A DNA stretch of 33,683 nucleotides from Planctomycetaceae bacterium. GTDB lineage: Bacteria; Planctomycetota; Planctomycetia; Planctomycetales; Planctomycetaceae. The position numbers and the translations under genes were made by a program. Each line of letters starts with the position of its first letter. Within the stretch, counting starts at the first letter, position 1. The stretch spans positions 1 through 33,683 of the forward strand of contig PBOJ01000096.1 of NCBI GenBank assembly GCA_002724315.1. Direction: 5' to 3'. The notes under the pieces were generated by a model. The model was not told where the DNA came from and did not search any database. It worked only from the letters and a program-made list of their open reading frames with translations. Below, piece by piece: positions 8,608 to 16,961 of this stretch.

Positions 8608-9545
8608 TGAACATCCCTGCGAAAGACTGGAGCCAGTCCGGACGAGGACGGCGGCATCCGGTCACCGCCTGGACCTATTCAACCGGCTCGAACCCCACCG
8701 CCCTGGACGTTGATCTCGAAAGTGGTGACGTCGCGGTTGTCACCGCGGACGAACACCTCCACCTCCTCGCCCCAGATGGCTCGCTTCGGGGTGAACCGCT
8801 GCCCAATTGCGCTGGCCCGACCATGGACTGGGCCGACACGGCCATCGGCGGCGTCATTCAATTGGGCCCACGACGAGCAGGCTGGGTCACCCACCACGGG
8901 GCGGTCCAATGGGTCGTCGATTGCCACAACGACATTCTCGACGTGGCCACCTCTCCGTTCGGCAACGCGATCGCCATAAGTTTCTCCGACCGTCAAAATG
9001 TTGTCCTGGATTCAAACCAGCAACCGATCGGTGAATTCACATCCATCAGACCCCTGAAGTACCTCCGGCTGGTGCCCCGCCGACCAGTCATCATCGGCTC
9101 GGCCGACACTGGCCTACTCTCCAGCCACACCATCACCGGTGACGACCGCTGGAGCCAGCAGATCTGGACCAATGTCGGAGGCCTCGACACCAATGGCAAT
9201 GGTCGCACAGCCCTGCTGGCTGCCTACAATCACGGCGTCCAGCGATTCAACAACCGCGGCCGCTCTCTGGGCTTTTATGACATCGGCGGCACCGTCCACA
9301 TTGCCTCGATCAGTTACATCGGCACCATCATTGCCACGGCCACCATGGAAGAGCGTTTTGTCCTTATCGATCGCGACGGAACCATACTCTGGCAGGCAGC
9401 ACTCCCCGAACCGGTCAGCACGATCCGTTGTGGTCCGTTCGGAGAACACGTCGTTCTCGGATTCTCCTCCGGTCTGATCCAGTGTCTCAAATGGCCACCA
9501 TGGTCAACCAATCGGACATCCGCACCAACGGAATCCCGCAACTAA
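8607..9545 (+). CDS. Probable beta-propeller (WD40/PQQ-like) protein coupled to the S41 protease
   Basis: A 312-residue protein without signal peptide or membrane segment. It is built of about seven similar strand-rich units with hydrophobic-then-charged pattern such as VAVVTADEHLHLLAPDGS, NAIAISFSDRQNVVLDSN and ERFVLIDRDGTILWQAAL, the look of WD40 or PQQ-type propeller blades. Its ATG shares the last base of the S41 protease stop codon, and no separate ribosome site is visible, which indicates translational coupling and possibly a joint role. Odd point: the upstream partner is exported while this protein seems cytosolic. I recognise no enzyme motif. Similar planctomycete proteins feed analyses of WD40 repeats; no more can be said of function. 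Confidence 0.6.
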   Translation: MNIPAKDWSQSGRGRRHPVTAWTYSTGSNPTALDVDLESGDVAVVTADEHLHLLAPDGSLRGEPLPNCAGPTMDWADTAIGGVIQLGPRRAGWVTHHGAVQWVVDCHNDILDVATSPFGNAIAISFSDRQNVVLDSNQQPIGEFTSIRPLKYLRLVPRRPVIIGSADTGLLSSHTITGDDRWSQQIWTNVGGLDTNGNGRTALLAAYNHGVQRFNNRGRSLGFYDIGGTVHIASISYIGTIIATATMEERFVLIDRDGTILWQAALPEPVSTIRCGPFGEHVVLGFSSGLIQCLKWPPWSTNRTSAPTESRN

Positions 9546-9574
9546 GCCACCGGAATCTCGCGGCCGACCGGATT

Positions 9575-9604
9575 TTGCCCCTCCACAACCACGGCGACTA
9601 TACT
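9575..9604 (+). promoter_or_regulatory. Candidate promoter of the Ser/Thr kinase gene
   Basis: TTGCCC (9575-9580) and TATACT (9599-9604) are spaced by 18 bases, about 52 bases before the likely transcription start-to-ATG leader at 9663. Confidence 0.5.
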
Positions 9605-9662
9605 CAGCGCCCCCCACGCCTCCCACAACCCACCTCATTTCTCGCCCTCGGAGTTGTCGGTG

Positions 9663-12600
9663 ATGTCTTCGGACCACTCAGTGACATCCGGAACGCCCGA
9701 ACCTGGCCTCCCCCAGTCATTCGGTCGATTCCGCATCCTCCGCCTGCTCGGCCGAGGCGGGATGGGCATGGTCTACCTGGCGAACGATCCCAAAAAAGAT
9801 CGCCAGGTAGCGCTGAAGGTCCTTGCCAGTGACAAGGCCAACAACGAGACGCTGTTGAGACGTTTTCGGTCCGAAGCACTCGCCACTCGAGAACTGAAAC
9901 ACGAGAACATCGTCGGGGTCTTCGAAGCCGGGTCCATCGACGGTCAGTTCTACATCGCTCTGGAATACGTCGACGGCACCGACGTGGCCCGCCTGATCCA
10001 GTCGCACGACCGGCTTCCCGTTCGCCGCTCCCTGAACATCACTCGCCAGGTGGCGTTTGCGCTTTCCGTAGCGCACCGAAGAAACATTGTCCATCGAGAC
10101 ATCAAACCGTCCAACCTGCTAATTCGGGCAGACGGGGTCGTCAAACTGACCGACATGGGACTGGCCCGTTCACTGGACGATCCGGGAGCTGCCGGAATTA
10201 CTCGAGCCGGCACCACTGTCGGAACCGTTGACTACATCTCCCCCGAGCAGGCTCGTGACAGCAAGTCAGCCGATGTCCGCAGCGACATCTATTCGCTCGG
10301 TTGCACCTGGTATCACATGCTCACCGGCCAGGCCCTGTTCCCAGACGGCAGCCTCACCCAGAAACTCCGCCAGCATGCTGCCACTCCAGCGCCTGACCCT
10401 CGCCGTATCGTAGACAACATCCCAGAGGACGTTGTCGCAGTCCTGCTGCAGATGCTGGACAAATCTCCCGAGCGACGATTCCAGACTCCAGACGAGTTGC
10501 TGGCAGCGATCGGGGCGATCAACCTGGACCGCCCCGAACTGTCAGCCGGCGTCATCGCCGCCCTCGCGGATGACGGCACGATGGGAGAAGACGCCCTCGA
10601 CGTTCATCTCGGCGACACCGACTTCTCCACCTCGCGTCCGTCGCGGCACCAACTGCGTCGAACAACGGAGAAACCTTCACCGTCAGGATCCTCGTCGTCA
10701 CCTCTCCCAACCCGTAGTGACCCCACAGCCCCCTCAACTGGTAGCGTCCCGCCCCCCTCTCCTCGATCGCGCCGTGGACCTCGCCAAACCGTGGACGACT
10801 CCATTAGCCACAAAGCAGGCGAAGTGGACTGGAGCAAGCTCCGCTTGGTTGTGTTCACGTTGATGAGCATCGGCCTGCTGGCATTGCTCGGCTACAATTT
10901 CGTCAATCTCGGGCAATCCGTTGACGTATCGGGAACCCCCACGAGCGTCCCCTTCACCAACTCGACTGCAATTGCCCCTGAGAATGAACGGCCCACCCCC
11001 CCTCCCAACGCAAGCGGCATCGTTTACGACACGTTACCGTCACCGTTGCTGACCGGACATCCGGCCCTGCCACCACCATATCTCCCCTCCCTCAGACGGG
11101 GGGAGAAACGGCACACTTTCGAATGGGCGACGACACCTCGTCCGACACCCAGACCGGCACTGTACGTTTCCGGCCGACATGAGGGACGGGGCCATTTCCA
11201 CAGCCTCGACAATGCTGTTTCGCACCTGGAAGACGCGGGAGGCTGGATTCAGCTCGAGGGGCCCGGCCCATTCTCTCTCACAGCAACAACGCTGGTCGAT
11301 TGCGGACACGTCAGAATCTCGACGCCCAACAAAAACACGCGAGCGGTCGTCGTCCTCCTTCCCGGCACCAAACCCGCATCCTCGGCACTCCAACTGCACA
11401 ACACACACCTCGAACTTGAACGAATCGACTTCACACTTCCGGCCTCCGGATTCCCAAACCAAAGACGGCTGACCCTCTTTTCCGCTGACTCATCGGATCT
11501 CCGTCTTACAGACTGCTCAATCACTCAACATCGGGCCCGCGAAGGCGGCACGGTGGCCATTTCCATCTCGGGCTCTGTCAAAGGCCGCGCCTGCAGGGTG
11601 GTCTTGGACAAAGTCCTGTCGCGTGGCCGCAACACCACATCAATCGAAATCGATTCCCGCTCTGTTGACCTTGCCGTGTTCAACAGCCTGCTGGTCAGTG
11701 ACACGGCTTCGCCACTCCGACTCCGGACCCCCAAACCTTCGACATCCCAACCCAACGGCCGTCGCATCCGACTCCTTTCCTCGACACTCTGCAGCCAGGC
11801 CCCACTGCTGACACTCGACAGCGGCGACATGGACACCGACATCGCTTCGACCCGGTTGAGACTGGTCAACACCCTGATGGCGAGCCCTGCTGATGGTGAC
11901 GGTGTCTTGCTGGACCTCGGGCACTGGCCACAACGTGCCGACAACCAGCCCGGAACTTCCCGTTTCATCGGCCTCGAATGGCATCAACACGCATCGCTCA
12001 CATTCGGAGTGCGCCGTTTCATCCTCCTGGCACCGGACTCCGGACTTTCCGTGGACAGCTATTCAGAATGGCAGTCGTGCTGGTCTGGCCCGGGCGAAAA
12101 AGGCGAGTTCGTTGCGACCCCATGGCGGCCGTTGAAAGTGGCGGCCCACACCGTCTCGCCCTCCTACTTTTCGACCCGCCGTTTTGGAACCGAATTGCAG
12201 ATCGGAACCGACGGCAGCCCCCCTGGCTGCCAAGTCTTCGGCCTGCACCAGCCCGGCGCAGGCCGAGGTCGCGAGGCCGCCGTGGCCCAGCGGCCCCGCT
12301 GGCCCCATCCTCGGCCGACCCCTCGGCCCGTCCTGTCCCTCAAACTGTCTGATCATCCCGATCTCGGTCGTTTTCTGGCTGACAACCCCCCGCCACCCAA
12401 TGCCGTAATCGTCGTCGAGGGTGCCGGCCGCACCGTCACCAGCCCGATCGCTGTCGATTCCGGCGGCCTCCGATTGGTTTTCAAAGACACCATCAAGGAA
12501 CAACCTCTGGTACTGGTTCCTGACTCTCAACCACCTGCCACAACTTCGCCCACTTTGCCGCCCAACGATGCCCCCGGCCAATCGATGTTCAGCGTCAAAC

Positions 12601-13502
12601 GAGGAACACTGGAACTCGTCGGGGGACGATTTCAACTCCCGGAACAAGGAGGCCCGGCCTGGTTTCTTCATGTCGACGACGGCGAGTTCGCGATCCACAA
12701 CTGTTCGTTACTTGGCCCACGAGGTGCAGCTTCCGGTGGAGGAGGCCTGATCAACATCACCGGACCCAAGGGAAAAGGCAGCGGCCGCATCCTGGGCAGT
12801 TATCTCGCCGGCGGGGGTTCCCTGGTCCGCACGCAACACCCAAACCGGCCGCTGCTTGTCACAGACAGCCTGCTGTTTTCCACCGGCAAGGTTTTCGATC
12901 TCGACCTTTCGCCCACCCTCCGTTCCTGCATCGATATTCGACGATCCACACTCTCCGGCGGGGATTCGATTTTCCACATTCGAACCACCGAACCCGAAGC
13001 TTCCCAGTCCAGGTCGTCGGACCACTGTCGGCTCGACCTTTTCATCGATGAAACAGCCTTCACTGCCGGAATTGCCGCCGCCAACGCCGGCGAACCTCAA
13101 GCGGCAATCATCTCATGCCGCGGCCGGACACTGGATGCGGGATGCCTGCGTTGGTGGGGAGCTCACAACGGCTTCAGCCCCACGCGAAGACATTACCTCG
13201 TCGACCGCGATGACCGGATGACGAACCAGCAATGGGGAACGGCACGTCATTTCGCTTCCGTATTCCCTTCGCCACACCGAATCCGGCCCCTCGAAGGCCC
13301 CAGCGGCATCCCGTTGACCACACCGCTTCCAGAGGCCACCCAAGTGCGCCCGACCCATTTCCGCATCGCCGCCAAAGGCCTCGGCTTGAAATGGGGTTCC
13401 GGCGGACGGCCGATAGGCGCCGACCTGGACAAACTGGATTCCCAGCTCGGGGCTGTGGGGCCACCCCGCACCCCCCAAACCGGCACGCGTCCCGCCTTCT
13501 AG
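9663..13502 (+). CDS. Membrane Ser/Thr protein kinase with large duplicated beta-helix-like external domain
   Basis: A 1279-residue receptor-type Hanks kinase. The cytosolic kinase domain spans about residues 22-285: glycine loop GRGGMGMVY, ATP-site lysine in VALKVL, catalytic loop VHRDIKPSNLL near 142, the magnesium motif as DMG instead of DFG (KLTDMGLARS), and GTVDYISPEQA. A Ser/Pro-rich juxtamembrane linker leads to one membrane helix at about 395-415 (LRLVVFTLMSIGLLALLG). The remaining 860 residues are outside. They hold two related modules, beginning near residues 490 and 880 after RPTPRP linkers, each rich in short strands and Asn/Ser turns like right-handed beta-helix proteins. Start ATG 9663 has CGGAG nine bases upstream; TTG 9654 is possible. 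The last codon overlaps the convergent histidine kinase gene by four bases. The ligand is unknown. Confidence 0.9.
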   Translation: MSSDHSVTSGTPEPGLPQSFGRFRILRLLGRGGMGMVYLANDPKKDRQVALKVLASDKANNETLLRRFRSEALATRELKHENIVGVFEAGSIDGQFYIALEYVDGTDVARLIQSHDRLPVRRSLNITRQVAFALSVAHRRNIVHRDIKPSNLLIRADGVVKLTDMGLARSLDDPGAAGITRAGTTVGTVDYISPEQARDSKSADVRSDIYSLGCTWYHMLTGQALFPDGSLTQKLRQHAATPAPDPRRIVDNIPEDVVAVLLQMLDKSPERRFQTPDELLAAIGAINLDRPELSAGVIAALADDGTMGEDALDVHLGDTDFSTSRPSRHQLRRTTEKPSPSGSSSSPLPTRSDPTAPSTGSVPPPSPRSRRGPRQTVDDSISHKAGEVDWSKLRLVVFTLMSIGLLALLGYNFVNLGQSVDVSGTPTSVPFTNSTAIAPENERPTPPPNASGIVYDTLPSPLLTGHPALPPPYLPSLRRGEKRHTFEWATTPRPTPRPALYVSGRHEGRGHFHSLDNAVSHLEDAGGWIQLEGPGPFSLTATTLVDCGHVRISTPNKNTRAVVVLLPGTKPASSALQLHNTHLELERIDFTLPASGFPNQRRLTLFSADSSDLRLTDCSITQHRAREGGTVAISISGSVKGRACRVVLDKVLSRGRNTTSIEIDSRSVDLAVFNSLLVSDTASPLRLRTPKPSTSQPNGRRIRLLSSTLCSQAPLLTLDSGDMDTDIASTRLRLVNTLMASPADGDGVLLDLGHWPQRADNQPGTSRFIGLEWHQHASLTFGVRRFILLAPDSGLSVDSYSEWQSCWSGPGEKGEFVATPWRPLKVAAHTVSPSYFSTRRFGTELQIGTDGSPPGCQVFGLHQPGAGRGREAAVAQRPRWPHPRPTPRPVLSLKLSDHPDLGRFLADNPPPPNAVIVVEGAGRTVTSPIAVDSGGLRLVFKDTIKEQPLVLVPDSQPPATTSPTLPPNDAPGQSMFSVKRGTLELVGGRFQLPEQGGPAWFLHVDDGEFAIHNCSLLGPRGAASGGGGLINITGPKGKGSGRILGSYLAGGGSLVRTQHPNRPLLVTDSLLFSTGKVFDLDLSPTLRSCIDIRRSTLSGGDSIFHIRTTEPEASQSRSSDHCRLDLFIDETAFTAGIAAANAGEPQAAIISCRGRTLDAGCLRWWGAHNGFSPTRRHYLVDRDDRMTNQQWGTARHFASVFPSPHRIRPLEGPSGIPLTTPLPEATQVRPTHFRIAAKGLGLKWGSGGRPIGADLDKLDSQLGAVGPPRTPQTGTRPAF

Positions 13503-15274
13503 CCGTCCCCACCAACGGCCTCATCCGACACGGCATCCACTGGCCACGTCAACCGGAATCGGCAACCGGCTCCGGGACGATTCTCCACCTGTATCTCTCC
13601 ACCATGCTCCCCGACGATCTTGCGGCTGACCGCAAGCCCCAACCCGGTTCCGCGGGCGCCTTTTGTTGAAGCGAACAGGCTGAAAAGACGTGGCAACTCG
13701 TCTTCGGGAATCCCAGGCCCGTTGTCGTCGATATCCACAAACACCGCCGCGACAGACGGATCCACCCCCACCTCCACGACGACCACCGCGCCCGGGCGCC
13801 CCTCAACCGCGTCAATGGCGTTGGTGACCACATTGAGTACTGCTCGGTGAATCCCTTCCGGATCGTAGTCCGCTTCACACGCCCCTTCTGGAAAGACTCG
13901 CTCCAGGACCACGCGGGCCTCGTCAGCCCGTGACTGCAGCAGTTCACACACATCACTGACCGTCGCATTGACGTCCGCACGATTCCACGCGGGAACACGG
14001 TCAGTACTGTAGGTCAGCATGTCCATGACCAGGTCGTAGATGCGGCCCTGGTTGCGATCGACGATCCCCCATCCCCGTTGGATCAACTGCTCATCGTGAT
14101 CTTTCAGGCCAAGATTGATCAGGTAACTCCCTCCTCTCACACCTTGCAGGATGTTCTTGATGTGATGACTGAGGGTCGCGATCGTCTGCCCGACGGCGGC
14201 GAGCCGTTCTGCCTGCACCAGCGCCTGATGGCTCCGCTGACCGTCGATCGCCAGCGCCGCTTGCCGGCCAATCGCCACCAGAAGCCTGAGCGACTCCTCG
14301 GTAAGCCGTTCGTTGACCTCTCCCTCGGCAACAACTTCGTCTACACGAGTCGTGGTATCGAGATAAATGGCACCCAGGACGGCTTGCCGACCAACCAGTG
14401 GTGCACAGACAGCTTCACGGACACCGGCCTGCAAAATGCTACCACCACCCGAAAACCGGTCGTCACGCTGCGCATCGGACGTTCGCACTGCCCGGCCACC
14501 CGTCATCACCAGGTCCACGATACTGCGAGGAACCGGCATCGTCGGCGTTTCATCCGGCTCGCCGTGACCGCTGCCGCCCCTCGCACGGTACACCCTTGGC
14601 ACGGGTGCGCCAGTGTCCGGCGAGGCCATCAGCACACAACCACGATCAGCCGACACAACATCCAGGGCGACGTCGAGAATCGTGACGAGAATCGTATCAA
14701 GGGTCGCTGCCGGATCAGCCACCTGCTCGCTGATCCGGTACAACGCTCCCAGGCTCGCCAACGCCTCGACCGCACTGACCGACCAGTCCTCGGCACTGCC
14801 CGGCGACAGCTCTCCTCCCAACAGAGCGGCCGCCTCTCCGCCGGCCGCTCCCGGACGAAGTGTCGCCATCACGTTGGCAGTCTCGCCCACAATGCTTGAC
14901 CGGTCGTCATTGCCAGCCACAAGATCAACCGGCACACGACCTCTCGAGGGATTCACATCGTGGACCTGGAACGCCAACAGCGTATTGGCCACCTGCAACT
15001 GGTCTCCGTCAACGATTGCCGCCGTTTCGATCCGAACCCCATTCAGCAACGTGCCGTTGGCACTGCCGAGATCGACCAGCTTAAAGCCGGACGCCTGCCA
15101 CTGAATGGCGGCGTGAAACCGTGAGACCTCGCTGTCCTCTACCCGCACCACATTTTCGGAACTGCGGCCAATGCCCACACGTTGGCGACCGATCTGAAAC
15201 CGGGTCCCTCGCCCCACGCCCTCGACGATCAGCAGGCTCGCCGTTGACACGTCCCCCGACCCTCTCCGCGACAT
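13499..15274 (-). CDS. Cytosolic FHA-GAF-histidine kinase
   Basis: A 591-residue soluble sensor kinase. An FHA domain fills residues 12-100 with the phosphothreonine-binding GIGRSSENVVRVEDSEVSRF and DLGSANGTLLNG. A GAF domain follows at about 170-320 (DRGCVLMASPDTG, VCAPLVGRQAVLGAIYLDT). The dimerisation helix has the phospho-acceptor site LSHHIKNILQG near 369. The ATPase domain shows the N box NVVTNAIDAVEG, DDNGPGIPEDELPRLF, and GTGLGLAVSRKIVGEHGGE. There is no membrane segment and no receiver domain, so the response regulator must be elsewhere. ATG 15274 is my start; TTG 15304 directly follows a stop and is less likely. It converges on the Ser/Thr kinase gene, which suggests that the FHA domain reads a phosphothreonine made by that kinase or on it. 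Confidence 0.9.
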   Translation of the reverse strand: MSRRGSGDVSTASLLIVEGVGRGTRFQIGRQRVGIGRSSENVVRVEDSEVSRFHAAIQWQASGFKLVDLGSANGTLLNGVRIETAAIVDGDQLQVANTLLAFQVHDVNPSRGRVPVDLVAGNDDRSSIVGETANVMATLRPGAAGGEAAALLGGELSPGSAEDWSVSAVEALASLGALYRISEQVADPAATLDTILVTILDVALDVVSADRGCVLMASPDTGAPVPRVYRARGGSGHGEPDETPTMPVPRSIVDLVMTGGRAVRTSDAQRDDRFSGGGSILQAGVREAVCAPLVGRQAVLGAIYLDTTTRVDEVVAEGEVNERLTEESLRLLVAIGRQAALAIDGQRSHQALVQAERLAAVGQTIATLSHHIKNILQGVRGGSYLINLGLKDHDEQLIQRGWGIVDRNQGRIYDLVMDMLTYSTDRVPAWNRADVNATVSDVCELLQSRADEARVVLERVFPEGACEADYDPEGIHRAVLNVVTNAIDAVEGRPGAVVVVEVGVDPSVAAVFVDIDDNGPGIPEDELPRLFSLFASTKGARGTGLGLAVSRKIVGEHGGEIQVENRPGAGCRFRLTWPVDAVSDEAVGGDG

Positions 15275-15325
15275 CCGATCTCGCGACCGGCTGCGGCCCG
15301 TCAATCACCCCGAGAACAAAACAAA

Positions 15326-15359
15326 ACGCCTGGCGGCACCACCGAGCACCGCCAGGCGT
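15326..15359 (-). terminator. Intrinsic terminator of the superoxide dismutase gene
   Basis: Perfect 11-base inverted repeat ACGCCTGGCGG / CCGCCAGGCGT with a 12-base loop. Read on the minus strand, as the dismutase message would be, it is followed by TTTTGTTTTGTTC. It sits 50 bases after the dismutase stop and upstream of the FHA-histidine kinase, so it should isolate the two genes. Confidence 0.8.
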
Positions 15360-15409
15360 CATCATATCATGCCCGCCCACTCGAATGGGTCGGACGCCGA
15401 TCACGTTGA

Positions 15410-16021
15410 TCAGGAGGTTGCTGCAGCATAACGGCGTGCCACTTCGCCCCAATTGACCACGTTGAAGAACGCCTGCACATAATCCGGACGACGGTTCTGG
15501 TAGTTCAGGTAGTACGCGTGTTCCCACACATCCAGACCGAGGATCGGCGTGCGGCCCTCCGAGAGGGGAGAATCCTGGTTGGCAGTACTTTCGACGACCA
15601 GCCCGTCGGCTCCGACACTCAACCAGGCCCAACCGCTGCCGAATCGCGTCCCGGCCGCCTTGGCGAACTGTTCCTTGAAAGCATCAAAACTGCCGCAGGC
15701 CGCGTTGATCGCCTCGGCAAGTGCTCCATCAGGCTCCCCCCCACCGTCAGGACTCATCACCGTCCAAAACAACGAGTGATTGGCGTGCCCGCCCCCGTTG
15801 TTCCGCACCGCACCGCGAATCTCTTCCGGAACAGCGGCCAGGTCGCTGACCAGATCCTCTACGCTTTTGGAGGCCAGGTCGTCATGACCTTCCAACGCAC
15901 CGTTGACGTTGTTGATATACGCGTTGTGGTGCTTTCCGTGGTGAATTTCCATTGTTCGCGCATCGATGTGTGGCTCGAGCGCGTCATGTGCATAGGGAAG
16001 TTCCGGAAGTTCGAACGCCAT
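15410..16021 (-). CDS. sodA: Superoxide dismutase, manganese-type
   Basis: A 203-residue Fe/Mn superoxide dismutase, turning superoxide into peroxide and oxygen in the cytosol (no signal peptide). Metal ligands are His27 ([12 protein letters not shown]), His82 ([11 protein letters not shown]), Asp164 and His168 ([15 protein letters not shown]). Gln149 in STANQDSPL and the Gly at 77-78 before HANH favour manganese over iron, in which the glutamine normally comes from the other position. Start ATG 16021 is nine bases after AGGAG; ATG 16030 would touch that ribosome site. The gene has its own candidate promoter (16084-16111) and a strong terminator (15326-15359), so it is a single-gene unit. Length and all active-site residues are normal. 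Confidence 0.96.
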   Translation of the reverse strand: MAFELPELPYAHDALEPHIDARTMEIHHGKHHNAYINNVNGALEGHDDLASKSVEDLVSDLAAVPEEIRGAVRNNGGGHANHSLFWTVMSPDGGGEPDGALAEAINAACGSFDAFKEQFAKAAGTRFGSGWAWLSVGADGLVVESTANQDSPLSEGRTPILGLDVWEHAYYLNYQNRRPDYVQAFFNVVNWGEVARRYAAATS

Positions 16022-16083
16022 GATGTTCATCTCCTGCGAGGCGCCTCAGAAATGGCCGCTCCGCTCGGCGACCCTGCGGGCAC

Positions 16084-16111
16084 ATTGTACGAGCTTCAGG
16101 CTTAGCAACAA
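16084..16111 (-). promoter_or_regulatory. Candidate promoter of the superoxide dismutase gene
   Basis: On the minus strand TTGTTG (16106-16111) and TACAAT (16084-16089) are 16 bases apart, with a leader of about 55 bases to ATG 16021. No Fur- or Mnt-like operator was recognised. Confidence 0.45.
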
Positions 16112-16204
16112 CCGTGACCACCGATAGCGATCACTCCGTTGGGAACCTACAATGGAATCCTGCCGCCCCGGGCTTACCACACCATCAAAGGCCTCCCGCC
16201 TCCC

Positions 16205-16915
16205 ATGCCCCCCGTCTCTCTCGCCGCACTGCCTGTTTACAACGAAGCAGCTCATGTTGACGAAGTGCTCGACAACGTGCTGCAACACTGCCAGGACGTC
16301 CTCGTCGTTGATGATGGGTCCACTGACGGGACCGCCCAGAGACTGGCCAGTCGTTCCGATATTCGCGTAAAAACGCATGTCACCAATCGCGGTTACGGAG
16401 CGGCGTTGCTGACAGCCTTCGATTACGCCATCGATCATGACTTTGATGTCGTTGTCACCATCGACTGCGATGGCCAGCACGAGCCCGAACGCATCCCCGA
16501 ACTGGTCTCTGCTCTCCACGCCCACCAGGCCGACATCCTCTCCGGAAGTCGCTATCTGGAAATCGAGAACGACTCCTCACACCCACCCGAGGATCGCAGG
16601 CAAATCAACGTGGATGTCACCGAACGCCTCAACGACGCCCTGCAATTGCGATTGACGGATGCGTTCTGCGGCTTCAAGGCCTACCGCACTGCGGCTCTCC
16701 GTCGCCTGTCCTTGACCGAACCCGGCTACGCCATGCCACTGGAACTGTGGGTCCAGGCGGTGCGAGCCGGAATGCGGATCATCGAACACCCGGTCCCACT
16801 GATCTACCTGGACGAAGAACGATCGTTCGGCGGATCGCTCGACGACGCCGACCTGCGAATGTCATACTACCTTGAGGTCCTCGACCGGGCCCTTGCCACT
16901 ACCCCGGCCGGCTAA
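16205..16915 (+). CDS. GT2-family glycosyltransferase (dolichyl/polyprenyl-phosphate sugar synthase-like)
   Basis: A 236-residue GT-A-fold transferase. It opens with LAALPVYNEAAHVDEVL and VLVVDDGSTDGTAQRL, the nucleotide-sugar binding start of GT2; VVTIDCDGQHEPERIPEL holds the metal-binding DxD-like acids, and ILSGSRYLE follows. LTDAFCGFKAYRTAALRRL is the region that in DPM1-like enzymes reads DxxSGF(R/K)xY. There is no membrane helix, so it resembles the soluble polyprenyl-phosphate mannosyl/glucosyltransferases. Start is taken at ATG 16205 because conservation begins there; TTG 16139 is possible, and no clear ribosome site marks either. The next gene begins about 45 bases after its stop on the same strand. 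Sugar and acceptor are unknown. Confidence 0.85.
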   Translation: MPPVSLAALPVYNEAAHVDEVLDNVLQHCQDVLVVDDGSTDGTAQRLASRSDIRVKTHVTNRGYGAALLTAFDYAIDHDFDVVVTIDCDGQHEPERIPELVSALHAHQADILSGSRYLEIENDSSHPPEDRRQINVDVTERLNDALQLRLTDAFCGFKAYRTAALRRLSLTEPGYAMPLELWVQAVRAGMRIIEHPVPLIYLDEERSFGGSLDDADLRMSYYLEVLDRALATTPAG

Positions 16916-16961
16916 CGACTTCGCGCCCACCCCTCCTCCGCGACCGACCTGTCTTTTGCCC

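Noticed and set aside
16139..16204. TTG start adding 22 residues to the glycosyltransferase
   Set aside because: The added residues are not part of the GT2 fold and overlap a -10-like TACAAT; no ribosome site.
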